A stretch of DNA of 37,965 nt from NCBI GenBank assembly GCA_016787295.1, contig JAEUUX010000294.1, positions 1 through 37,965 on the forward strand, written 5' to 3'. This document shows positions 8,532 through 18,100 of the stretch, piece by piece. Position 1 is the first letter of the stretch. Every line of letters starts with the position of its first letter. The notes below the pieces were generated by a model, which was not told the origin of the DNA, ran no database searches, and saw only the letters and a program-made list of their open reading frames with translations. The DNA comes from Chitinophagales bacterium (GTDB taxonomy: Bacteria > Bacteroidota > Bacteroidia > Chitinophagales > UBA2359). Made by a program: the position numbers and the translations under genes.

Positions 8532-10199
8532 TTATGGAGCAACTTGTTCGACTGTTACCGTTCCTGTTGCTCCATTATTCCACTGTACCGAAACTTGATT
8601 AGAGCCTTGTCCATTTAGGATTGTGCCACCTGTAACTGTCCAAGTGTAGGTAACACCACAACTATCTACGGGAGGGGTTGTGTAGCTAACAACGGTTCCA
8701 CCACAAGTTACAGTAGTACCGCTTATGCTTACAGGACAAATGCTTTCGCCTGTCACAACAAATTGTCCCATCATACCACCATCTTCGTGGTCTAAGAAGT
8801 GACAATGATACATATAAGGCATCATATCATCAGCAAAATGGTCGAACTTGGCAACAAACGAAACACTTTCGTTTCGGGGGAGATATAGCACATCTTTCCA
8901 ACCCGATTCGTAGTTTTTGACCGAAGCAGGATTATTGTTGCGGGCTACTATCTTAAATTGCACATCATGTATATGAAAAGCATGTCCAAAAACATTATTA
9001 TTGGTAATGTTCCAACGTTCGATGGCATCTAAATTGACGGTCTGATTGATTACCTCCATGTCATAAGGTGCATTGTCAAATGTAAAAGCAGTGCCGGGAG
9101 GCGCACCACCTGTGACATTGATTTGGCGCGTATTGGTAGCATCGGCGGCTGTCCAATAAGTATTGTTTACCAAAGTTGTGGGCAAAGTGGTTATGGGATT
9201 GCTTGTGGTGGCTGCTACGTTAATATGTAGCACAGAAAAATTAGTATTGTTGAGCAAGCTGCCAAATTGTCCTGTTGTGTTGGGTTCGCCACCGGGGAAG
9301 CCAAGCGGTTGCCCTGCATTATATGCCATCAAATCGAGACTTGTTCCTACAGGGTCATTGCCCAAATTGACCAATAACTCAACCCGCTCGCCTGTCACTA
9401 AAATCATTCTTGTGACCGGCACCGGTGCATTGAGCAAACCACCATCATTACCAATTACATAAAAAGTTCTGTTATCACTAAATCCCAAGTTATAGGCACG
9501 CTCGACTTCGGCGTTCAAAATTCTAAGGCGTACATACTGTTTAGGCAAACTAACTTGGGCGTTGGGTGTGCCGTTGGTGAGCATATAATCGCCATACACC
9601 GAGTTGGTGGTAACAAATTGGTTATTGGTAGTGTAGCGTCGGCTTGTCAATACGACGGGAATGTCATCAATGCCGTATTTTCGGGGCAAAGGCAAAGCGG
9701 CTTCTATTGGGTCGCGGACGATAATCAACCCACCTGCTCCCATGACCACTTGTTCGGTTGTTTTGGTGTGCAAATGTGGATGATACCAATAAGTGGCAGC
9801 ATTGTTTCGTATCTTAAAAAAAGGCGACCAAACTTCATTTGGGGCGATTGGTTGGTGAGGACCTCCGTCGGTCATGGCAGGGATATGGAAACCATGCCAA
9901 TGCGTAGTGGTGGTGTCGGGCAGATTATTGGTAAGGTTAATTTGCACACATTCGTCTTTGTTCATAATAAGTGTAGGTCCCCAAAAACTTGCCGTATTGT
10001 AGGCATACGTATTGGTGGCTTGTCCCGAAGAAACAAGTTGCTTGGTGGCTGTGTGCAAATTAAGGTTAAAGGTTGTACCCGTCAGGGTGTCAGGTATCCA
10101 AAGGGTATTGTATTGTGCAAACACAAGGTTGTTGAGTAATATAACACATAGAAACACGATAGTGATGTTTGTCGTCAATAATTTGATGTTCATTTGCAT
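8532..10199 (-). CDS. Secreted multicopper oxidase with C-terminal PKD-like module
   Basis: The product is 555 residues with a signal peptide at 1-28 (ends LVFAQ). All four copper motifs are present: H100-W-H102-G, H140-P-H142-L-H, H-x-F-H-I-H near residue 405, and Y-H-C-H-F-L-D-H-E-D-x-G-M-M near 470 supplying the type 1 Cys, His and Met ligands. Domain order is three cupredoxin folds, as in CotA, CueO and bilirubin-oxidase-like enzymes, which couple one-electron substrate oxidation to four-electron reduction of O2. The axial Met argues against a high-potential fungal-type laccase. After about residue 485 comes the shared PKD-like module, then the stop. It is 24 bases downstream of the beta-helix gene, so very likely cotranscribed with it. 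The natural substrate (phenolic, metal or pigment) is unknown. Confidence 0.92.
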   Translation of the reverse strand: MQMNIKLLTTNITIVFLCVILLNNLVFAQYNTLWIPDTLTGTTFNLNLHTATKQLVSSGQATNTYAYNTASFWGPTLIMNKDECVQINLTNNLPDTTTTHWHGFHIPAMTDGGPHQPIAPNEVWSPFFKIRNNAATYWYHPHLHTKTTEQVVMGAGGLIIVRDPIEAALPLPRKYGIDDIPVVLTSRRYTTNNQFVTTNSVYGDYMLTNGTPNAQVSLPKQYVRLRILNAEVERAYNLGFSDNRTFYVIGNDGGLLNAPVPVTRMILVTGERVELLVNLGNDPVGTSLDLMAYNAGQPLGFPGGEPNTTGQFGSLLNNTNFSVLHINVAATTSNPITTLPTTLVNNTYWTAADATNTRQINVTGGAPPGTAFTFDNAPYDMEVINQTVNLDAIERWNITNNNVFGHAFHIHDVQFKIVARNNNPASVKNYESGWKDVLYLPRNESVSFVAKFDHFADDMMPYMYHCHFLDHEDGGMMGQFVVTGESICPVSISGTTVTCGGTVVSYTTPPVDSCGVTYTWTVTGGTILNGQGSNQVSVQWNNGATGTVTVEQVAP

Positions 10200-10223
10200 T
10201 TGGATAAAAAATAAAATGGTTAT

Positions 10224-11588
10224 TTATGGTATAATTTGGATTATGCTAACGGTTCCTGTTGCGCCATTATTCCACTGTACCGAAATTTGGTTTGTGCTTT
10301 GTCCGCTTACAATGGTACCGTCTGTAACTGTCCAAGCGTAGGTGCTACCTGCTATGGGAGAGACGGAATAGGTGCTGGTTTGCCCCAAACAAGAGGAATT
10401 TAAACCATTAATAGTGGGTGTAAAAGTGCAGTTTTCGTCTACCCATTCATAGGCACCAATGTCTATGGCTGTACCAACAATGGTACGAGCTACATGGCTT
10501 TGAAGATGAACATATTGCTGTTGAGGCAACAGATTAATACCTGCATACGTACCTGCTTCGACACCTGCATCGATGGCGGGTGAGGTGCTTTGGAGGTTAT
10601 AGTCAAAAGTAGCAGCATCGGCGAGTTGTGCGTTGGCTATGCTGGTCATGCGGCGGTTGCCGAGGCTGTCTATGGCTAATGGTGTCCCATTGAGGTAGGT
10701 GCCGTTGCCCAATACAAGGTTGTTATAGAGTTTAAACAAAGTCGTATTGTTGGCAACAAAAAAGAAAATCCCCGATGGGCGATTATTGACGATGGTGTTG
10801 TTGACCACAACAAAATCTTTGATGGCGTTGCTCAAGCCTTCTGCTCCGTATTCTATGATAGTGCTGTTTTCGGAATTAGCACCTTGTTCGATAAGGTTGC
10901 CGAGCAAAATGGTTTCGCCACCATTGGGAACATCAACGGTATAACTGCCATTGCCGTTTTCTTCTGTAATTCGGTTATATAGGATATAATTGTGGCGAGC
11001 GCGGGTCTTGAGGGTGTGTCCTACAACCATATCATGGGAATAGTTGTAGCGAAAAATCAGCGTATCGACATGGTTGATATACACATTATGGCTATAACCG
11101 TCGCCATAACCGTTGGCTGCAAATTCGGAAGTCTCGATGGTGATGGTGCTGGGTGTGTTGTCACCTGCCAAAATTCCCATTTCGTTGTGATGAAAATAGC
11201 AATGGCGAATCAATACATTTTTGCCTTCTTGACGAATGCCTGCTCCATTGTTGTCGGGAACGGTGCAGTTCAGGAATTCAATATTTTCGATGATACAATT
11301 GTTGCCTTTGATCACCCAAATTGCTTTTCCTTCGGCATTGTTGCCATTGGCATCTAAGCGAGCATAACCGTTGCCGACTCCTTTGAGGTAAAGATTGTTG
11401 GCATACCAACGCGCCACATCGCCCAGATAGGTAGCAGCATCGATTTCAACAGTATCGCCGTCTGCTACCAAATTGGCAACAGCACTTGGCGCGGTGTATA
11501 GGCGTGTGGGACCTACTTGGTAGGTGGTGGCGTGGAGGTAGTGTGTCAGACATAAGAGCAACAAAAGAAGCTCTATTTTCTTTGTCAT
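10224..11588 (-). CDS. Secreted right-handed parallel beta-helix protein with C-terminal PKD-like module
   Basis: The product is 454 residues with a signal peptide at 1-20 (ends HYLHA). Residues about 25-375 show parallel beta-helix coils: repeated N-x-I/V-I/L-x-N turns such as NNCIIENIEF, NVLIRHCYF, DTLIFRYNY and HNYILYNRI. The opening, with YQVGP and A-D-G-D-T-V-E-I-D-A, is typical of pectate-lyase-like/NosD-like secreted helices. An H-x-L-K-T-R-A-R-H stretch about residue 195 contains basic residues that could be catalytic in a lyase, but I cannot assign a polysaccharide lyase family. The last 65 residues are the PKD-like tail shared with the next four genes. It lies 24 bases downstream of the YciI-like gene and 24 bases upstream of the oxidase gene, indicating one transcript. 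Confidence 0.85.
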   Translation of the reverse strand: MTKKIELLLLLLCLTHYLHATTYQVGPTRLYTAPSAVANLVADGDTVEIDAATYLGDVARWYANNLYLKGVGNGYARLDANGNNAEGKAIWVIKGNNCIIENIEFLNCTVPDNNGAGIRQEGKNVLIRHCYFHHNEMGILAGDNTPSTITIETSEFAANGYGDGYSHNVYINHVDTLIFRYNYSHDMVVGHTLKTRARHNYILYNRITEENGNGSYTVDVPNGGETILLGNLIEQGANSENSTIIEYGAEGLSNAIKDFVVVNNTIVNNRPSGIFFFVANNTTLFKLYNNLVLGNGTYLNGTPLAIDSLGNRRMTSIANAQLADAATFDYNLQSTSPAIDAGVEAGTYAGINLLPQQQYVHLQSHVARTIVGTAIDIGAYEWVDENCTFTPTINGLNSSCLGQTSTYSVSPIAGSTYAWTVTDGTIVSGQSTNQISVQWNNGATGTVSIIQIIP

Positions 11589-11612
11589 AATACCAGATAG
11601 TTGTATGGGAGG

Positions 11613-11927
11613 TTAATCAATTTGTGTTTGGAAAAGTGCCAAACGAAAGGGGTGCAAAATGGCGCGCATCACACCTTTGGCAACAGCAGGGTCGTTGGAC
11701 ATGAGGTTTTGTGCAGTGGTTTCGTCGGCTGCCTTGAACAGACAAATGCCAAAACCTGTGGCAGGGTTTTCGGTGCGTCCTGCCATGATGAGGGTTTTTT
11801 GTTCACAAAGTTGCTGTAAATAGGTAAAATGTTCGCTCACAATAGCTTGATGTTCGGGTGACATTCGGCTAAGGTCTTGTGCTACATCGGTATCGATGAG
11901 CTGCAAAGTATAGACAAAATGTGGCAT
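11613..11927 (-). CDS. YciI-family protein
   Basis: The product is 104 residues, cytoplasmic and full-length for the YciI (YCII-related) family. Visible family marks are the HFTYLQQLCEQKTLIMAGR segment (His followed by helix and the LxxAG strand), GFGICLFKAADETTA, and the N-D-P-A-V-A-K-G pattern close to the usual DPF-x-x-G. The fold is a ferredoxin-like dimer with a conserved His-Asp pair. Biochemical role is unproven for most members. It is the first gene of the minus-strand set, and its start faces mltG across 145 bases that hold promoter-like elements for both directions. Its placement ahead of five secreted proteins may be incidental. Confidence 0.88.
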   Translation of the reverse strand: MPHFVYTLQLIDTDVAQDLSRMSPEHQAIVSEHFTYLQQLCEQKTLIMAGRTENPATGFGICLFKAADETTAQNLMSNDPAVAKGVMRAILHPFRLALFQTQID

Positions 11928-11962
11928 TGCTTGATGATTTTTAAAAATGCGTACTTAGGGGG

Positions 11963-11970
11963 CAAATGTA
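11963..11970 (-). promoter_or_regulatory. -7 element for the YciI-led minus-strand gene set
   Basis: The minus strand reads TACATTTG here, matching TAnnTTTG, about 35 bases before the YciI-like start codon. A clear -33 TTG was not found at the ideal distance. Confidence 0.4.
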
Positions 11971-12007
11971 AGATTTTTTGAGCTATATTGAGCATAAAGC
12001 GTATTTT

Positions 12008-12041
12008 TTTGCTTTAATTTGGCATTTTATCCGTACCTTTG
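12008..12041 (+). promoter_or_regulatory. Promoter of mltG
   Basis: TACCTTTG at 12034-12041 matches the Bacteroidota -7 element. TTTG at 12008-12011 lies 22 bases upstream as the -33 element. The start codon follows 31 bases later. Confidence 0.6.
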
Positions 12042-12072
12042 TCCGTCGAAAATCGTTTAAGCCATTTTTTGA

Positions 12073-13095
12073 ATGAAAAAAATACTTGGTACTCTTGTTG
12101 CCTTAGTCACTTTTGCTTTGAGCGTTGCCTATTGGGTGATTATGACCAACAACATACAACCTAGCTTGAATGGAGCAAGCACACACGAATTGTTAATTCC
12201 CACAGGAGCTACCTATCAACAGGTACTCGACTCCTTGACTGCTAAACATATCGTTCGCTTTCCGCAAACTTTTGAATGGGTGGCAAAGTTGATGAAATAT
12301 GGGGATAAAATTTATCCCGGTCGCTACTTGATTCCGATGACGATGAGCAATCGCGATTTGATAGCTAAATTGCGCATTGGTCAACAAGACGAAGTGCGTT
12401 ATACCATCAACAACATCAGAACAAAAGAACAATTGGTGGGCTGGACTGCACAAAAATTAGAAGCAGATAGTACAACTTTGTATAAATTGTTGACAGATAG
12501 CACTTTTTTAGCCCAAAATAAGCTTACTCCCAACAATGTCGTTGCTATTTTCATGAACGATACTTACCAATTTAATTGGAACACCAATGCAGAGCAGTTT
12601 TTTGACCGTATGTATAAGGAGTATGATAAATTCTGGACAAACGAACGCCAAGAAAAAGCCCAAAAAGTGGGGCTAAGTCCACACCAAGCCATTGCTTTGG
12701 CAGCGATTGTGGAAGAGGAAACGGCAAAAACCGACGAAATGAACCAAATTGCTGCCTTGTACCTCAACCGTCTGAAAGCCCAAATGCCACTGCAAGCCGA
12801 CCCTACCGTGAAATTTGCGGTGGGTGATTTTGCTTTGCGGCGCATTTTGAAAGAACATTTGACCATTGATTCTCCCTATAATACCTATAAAAATACTGGC
12901 TTGCCACCTGGCCCTATCCGTATTCCGTCGAAAGTAGCCATTGATGCTGTCTTGAATCCTGCTGAACACAACTACCTTTTTATGTGTGCCAAAGAAGACT
13001 TGTCGGGCTATCACAACTTTGCTGTTACCTACGAAGAGCATCTTATCAATGCCCACAAATATCAAGACGAATTGGATAGGCGCAACATTAAATAA
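12073..13095 (+). CDS. mltG: Endolytic murein transglycosylase MltG (YceG-like)
   Basis: The product is 340 residues, normal for the family. An N-terminal membrane anchor spans about residues 4-26 (ILGTLVALVTFALSVAYWVI), placing the enzyme in the inner membrane facing the periplasm. Residues about 40-100 hold the LysM-like subdomain (GATYQQVLDSL), and the catalytic domain covers about 150-335. The core AAIVEEET motif (residues 211-217) includes the catalytic Glu, followed by the family marks ALYLNRL, MPLQADPTVKF, SPYNTYKNTGLPPGPI and the C-terminal YLFMCAKEDLSGYHNFA. MltG cleaves nascent glycan strands within the chain and is thought to set strand length by releasing them from the synthase. 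It has its own promoter-like element. No binding partner is encoded nearby. Confidence 0.96.
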   Translation: MKKILGTLVALVTFALSVAYWVIMTNNIQPSLNGASTHELLIPTGATYQQVLDSLTAKHIVRFPQTFEWVAKLMKYGDKIYPGRYLIPMTMSNRDLIAKLRIGQQDEVRYTINNIRTKEQLVGWTAQKLEADSTTLYKLLTDSTFLAQNKLTPNNVVAIFMNDTYQFNWNTNAEQFFDRMYKEYDKFWTNERQEKAQKVGLSPHQAIALAAIVEEETAKTDEMNQIAALYLNRLKAQMPLQADPTVKFAVGDFALRRILKEHLTIDSPYNTYKNTGLPPGPIRIPSKVAIDAVLNPAEHNYLFMCAKEDLSGYHNFAVTYEEHLINAHKYQDELDRRNIK

Positions 13096-13296
13096 GGATT
13101 TAGTGCAAGAAAATAAGAAGTTTCAACGATGAACATGACTTTTGACCAACGCTAAAACCTATTTATTCCATATTGCAGCTTTTTTGTTCCCTAATTAACC
13201 AAGAAAAAACGGTGCTTTGCGTTTACATTAGTTGGTTTTAGGCATACCAAATAACACTTCGTTTGTTTTTGTTGCTCTGCTTAACATTCACAAGAC

Positions 13297-15096
13297 ATGA
13301 AAAACATCAAAAAACTATTCCAACTTTTGGACAGTTGGAAATGGTATTATGGCGTGGCTACCTTGTTGCTTATTCTCTCTACTTTTGTCCGCACGCTTGA
13401 ACCCAAAATTTTGCAAATTGCTTTTGATGGTGTTATTAGTCATGGCAATGAGGCGGGGCAAAATACTTATACGCCACCCGATTTTTTTACCGCTTTTTTA
13501 TACCAATTACTGCCTATCGCCAACAACAGCAATAGTTTGCAACTGTTGTTGCAGTTGGTAGTATTGCTGGTGATGGTGGCATTGGTGCGCGGTTTAAGCA
13601 TGTTTTTATCGGGTGTTATTACGGCTTATTGCACCGAAAACGCCATACAATCCCTAAGAAACCGCCTTTTTTCGCACCTACAGCACTTGCCACTCACCTT
13701 TTTTAACCAAATATCGACGGGCGAAATCATTCAAAGGTGTACGGGTGATATCGAAACGATTAAAAAATTCATTGGCGCACAAATTATCGATTGTTTGTTG
13801 TTGGTGGTTTTGTTAATTTTTTCATTCAGCATGATTTGGCAGATAAATTCCACCTTAGCTTTTGTGTCTATCTGCCTTATTCCCCTAATTTTTTATACCA
13901 CTTTCACCTTTGGGAAGCGCGAAGGAGCGTTGTGGGAAGCACACGAGTTGGAGCAAGACAAACTGACCGCCATTGCCGAAGAAAATCTATCAGGCGTGCG
14001 TGTGGTGAAGGCTTTTGCACAGGAAAGTACCGAAATTGCCAAATTTGATGCCCAAAATCACCGAAAATTGGACATTGGCTTCAAACATGTGATGTTGCAT
14101 GCACGCTTTTGGCCCATTTCTGATTGGATGTTGCATTTGCAGGCAAGCATTGCGCTGGTAGCAGGTGGTTATTTTACGCTATTGAATCAAATTACGGTGG
14201 GTGAATTTGTTGCCTATTATACATACGCCATGACGGTAACTTTTCCTATGCAGCGTCTGGGACGCATTGTGTCGGAAATGGGTATGGCAATAGTGGCAAT
14301 GGATAGGTTGTCTAACATTTTGGACGCACAAGAAGAGGACTACAGCGGCATTATGCCTGAACGGGCTTTGTTGGGACATATTGTTTTTAAGGACGTGAGT
14401 TTCGCCTATCAACAAGAGTTGGTATTGGACAAAGTGTCGTTTGAGGTTCGGGCGGGCGAAAAGGTAGCTTTTTTGGGTACTACGGGGGCGGGCAAATCCA
14501 CCATTGTAGCCCTATTGTTGCGCTTCTATGAGCCACACTCGGGCGAGATTTTGTTGGACAATATTCCTTTGCAACAATACAACAAAACTTATTTGCGTGA
14601 GCGCATGGGTGTCGTTTTGCAAAAAGCCTTTTTGTTTTCTACCACCATTGCCAAAAATATCGCCTATACACGCCCTACCATCAACTATGACGAAATTATT
14701 CCAGTTGCCAAAGCAGCGAGTATTCATGAGGTTATGGATATTTTTAGTGATGGCTATGATACGATGGTGGGCGAAAAAGGCGTTACTTTGTCGGGCGGAC
14801 AAAAACAGCGTGTGGCATTGGCACGAACTTTATTGGAACAACCCGACTTGTTGATTTTAGATGACACGACTTCCGCCGTAGATACCGAAACCGAATTTGC
14901 CATACAAACAGCTTTGCAAGAACATTTTAAAGGCAAAACAAGTTTGGTGATTGCCAATAGAATTGCTGCTATCCAAGATTCTGACCAAATTATTGTATTG
15001 GAAAAAGGAAAAATTGTGCAACAAGGCAAACATGATAGTTTGATACAACAAGACGGTTTTTATCGTGATGTATATGAAGTGCAGCAAAAACTGTAA
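13297..15096 (+). CDS. ABC half-transporter (permease-ATPase fusion) with degenerate ATP site
   Basis: The product is 599 residues of the MsbA/LmrA-like exporter type. About six membrane segments lie within residues 15-320 and the ATPase domain within 360-599. The Walker A is GTTGAGKST (394-402), the Q-loop VVLQKAFLF, the signature LSGGQ (498-502) and the Walker B LLILDD (518-523). Two key residues differ from the active consensus: Asp523 replaces the catalytic Glu, and Asn554 (in IANRIAAI) replaces the H-loop His. That pair of changes is the hallmark of the degenerate site of heterodimeric exporters such as TM287/288 and TAP. It predicts that this subunit pairs with a second half-transporter that keeps the Glu and His and is not encoded here. 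Transport substrate is unknown. Confidence 0.94.
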   Translation: MKNIKKLFQLLDSWKWYYGVATLLLILSTFVRTLEPKILQIAFDGVISHGNEAGQNTYTPPDFFTAFLYQLLPIANNSNSLQLLLQLVVLLVMVALVRGLSMFLSGVITAYCTENAIQSLRNRLFSHLQHLPLTFFNQISTGEIIQRCTGDIETIKKFIGAQIIDCLLLVVLLIFSFSMIWQINSTLAFVSICLIPLIFYTTFTFGKREGALWEAHELEQDKLTAIAEENLSGVRVVKAFAQESTEIAKFDAQNHRKLDIGFKHVMLHARFWPISDWMLHLQASIALVAGGYFTLLNQITVGEFVAYYTYAMTVTFPMQRLGRIVSEMGMAIVAMDRLSNILDAQEEDYSGIMPERALLGHIVFKDVSFAYQQELVLDKVSFEVRAGEKVAFLGTTGAGKSTIVALLLRFYEPHSGEILLDNIPLQQYNKTYLRERMGVVLQKAFLFSTTIAKNIAYTRPTINYDEIIPVAKAASIHEVMDIFSDGYDTMVGEKGVTLSGGQKQRVALARTLLEQPDLLILDDTTSAVDTETEFAIQTALQEHFKGKTSLVIANRIAAIQDSDQIIVLEKGKIVQQGKHDSLIQQDGFYRDVYEVQQKL

Positions 15097-15174
15097 ACTT
15101 GCTATCCATAATGTTTTTGTCTAACATTGATAACCCACTATTACCCTAAAAAAAATAAAACACTTTTCTGAAAC

Positions 15175-18100
15175 ATGACTCATATCCGCCAACTTTTTCA
15201 ATACATCAAAGACCTATACAATACCTCTAATGCGGTGTTTCAGTTTGAGAACGAACCACACAATGTCAAACAAAAAAACGCCCAATATTTTATATTGGAC
15301 GAATGGTTAGACCTCTATACAATGGCACAAAAAGAGGATAATGCTAATATACAACTGCAAATAGAACGTCCCGACGAATCGCTACTTACCCTCAAAAGGA
15401 TAGTTATACCCGAATTGTCGGTGCCGCACGATTTGATTGGCTGGACAGAAACTATTGTGCCTTTTGGCAATTTGCTGCCCGTTTTACAACCTATATCAGA
15501 GCGAAAAAATATTATCAATTTTGGTGATGATACACAACGACCCTTGGTGTGGTTGCTCTGGAAAGCCGAAAACCTCCACAATCCTGATGTCACACCTTTG
15601 CCTACTTTGGCTAATTGGGTGGTTTGGAAACCCAACCCAAACTTGCCTTCGGAGGAAAACCAAACCGAAGACTCCGCATCAACCGACGAAATAACACCAG
15701 AAACTAATGACAATATATTAACCGAAACTATAGCCACTCACACAGAATCGTCCGAAACGGAAGAAGAACGCAACGAAATTATCAACAACAACACAACAAA
15801 CATCGATGGCGAAGTCGAAGAAAAACAAGAAACAGTAGAAACTATCGAAATTGACATCATCGATACAACCATAGAAACAGACAGCGAAACGAAGAATTTT
15901 GTCATTACTCTGCCACCACCGCCACCGATTTTGGGAACATGGGAAATCATTCCGCAACGCATCGAAACAGAACGATTCGATGAAAATGGTAGCCGCGTGC
16001 GCACTTTTGAGCGCTACAAAAATACTTTTTCTGAATACTACCTTAAATGGTGGACAAGTATTAGAATCAACCAAATCTATGAACAACTACACACACTTTA
16101 TTATGAACTAAAATCGCGCGACAACAAAGCCTTGTATCTTTCTTTTGGCTTGCTCAACGGGCGGATTGCCGATGAAGTGTATCGCAATTTTATTTTTCAT
16201 GTGCCTTTGCGAATGAGTGTGCGTGCGCAAGTTCTCAAAATTGATTTTGATACTTTTGCTAACCGAATTTTTGCCGAACAGTATTTTACCACTTTGTTTG
16301 AAGAACATTTTAAGAATCAGCAAGCCGATACGCGCCAAAATAGCGTTTTGGCGGCTGTTGATGCTTTTAATAACCAAACATGGCAATTTTATGGCACACC
16401 CGAATTTGTAGAACAAAACTTTGTGCAAACTGCCGAACAAATGTTATCGGTGTTTGCCAACTTACAAACGCGCTTTTTCAAGACCGAAGAAGCCGACAAC
16501 ATTCAGTTTGATTATACTTTTTATGCTACCCATGATGCCAAAGATATTACTTTCAGCTTTTCACCCATTTTGCAAACAAAAATCGTTGAATCGCAAATTT
16601 TGATTTCGAAAGATGCAGCTAAAATTGTGCAACAAATCAACGAATTGGAGCAAAACAACGAATTGCACCGCATTCCCGATTTTTTCAAAAAACTGTTTGA
16701 CCTGCCCTCCGAAGCCGAGTTCACCACCGATTTGCAGCGATTTAAGACCGAAAACGAAGCCGATTTTTTATTTCCTCTGCCCTACAATGAGGAACAGTTA
16801 GCCATTGCCAACCGACTATTGTTGCAAGATGCCGTAACAGTGAAAGGACCTCCCGGCACCGGCAAAAGCCACACTATTGCCAATCTTATCAGCCATTTTG
16901 TGGCAGAAGGAAAGAATATATTGGTGGTGTCGCACAACTCCAAAGCTTTATCGGTGGTCAAAGACAAACTACCCACCGAACTGCAACAATTGACCATCTC
17001 TTTGGGTAATGATACCAAAGGTAATGAACTCCTAAAAACATCGGTCAACACCATCATCGCGCACCTCTCCAAAAACTATACACTCCAACAAATCCACGAC
17101 CACGAACAACAGCGCCAACGCCTACAGTTGCAATACGATGGTTTATTGGAGCGAATCTACGAGACTGTTGGCAACAACCACCAAGAACTTACCACTTGGT
17201 CTCCTATTTCACAAACCATCGAAACGCACAGCGCCACATATTGGGCATCTATTTGGGCGCAAAAACCTGCCACTAATTGGCAAATCAATGACCTATTAGC
17301 AACAGACATCACGCTTGATGATTTAGCCAACGAAATATACGAACTTAGTCAGTTGGCAGGCGGCTTGACAACAGAAGACCTCAATCTGGCACGATACACT
17401 TTCCTGCCCGACGAAGAACTGCCATCTGTTGACTTGTTTCAGCAAATTGTTGAGCAAATCAACCTCACAGCCCCACTCATTGGCTCCAGCGCATCAGCAT
17501 TTTTGTATCGAAAAAACTTTGCTAACATTGCCACACATCAAGGAGACTTTAACCTTTTGTGGCATAGCTTTCTGGCACTACACGACCAAATACAGCTATA
17601 TCCTTTTTTAGTACATGTATTTAATCATCGACAGTTTAACCAGTTGCAGTTCGAAAAAATGCTGGAAGATACTCATAAACTGCGCGAGCATGTTTCAGCA
17701 ATGGACTATCAGCTACAGCCTTATGTTATCGAATTGAGTCATGTCATCAATGCTAATGCTGAAATCGCCTTGAGCAATTTGCGCGAGGTGATGAGCAAAT
17801 TTGATGTGAATGGACAACTAACTTTTTTCCAAAAAACATTTCTTACGCCCGAAGCACGCTCTTTTCTGACTTGTACTGTCAATGGGGTTAATTCCGAAAA
17901 TCTAAACAATCTCAAAATTATAGAGTTGCATTTAGAAAGGAGAAAAATGCAACAACAAATTAAAGCTTTGGTGGGCAACTACCTAAAGCCATTCTATATC
18001 CATGTCACCAACCTCGACGAATGGTTAGAGCAATTGGATTTGATGACCCAATATATACAAATCATTACTCAAATCAACACTTATTTGATACCTTTGCAAA

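Noticed and set aside
1507-11588. Canonical type IX secretion C-terminal domain on the five secreted proteins
   Set aside because: I looked for the usual final domain with a Y-P-N-P opening and Gly-rich end; none follows the PKD-like module in any of the five.
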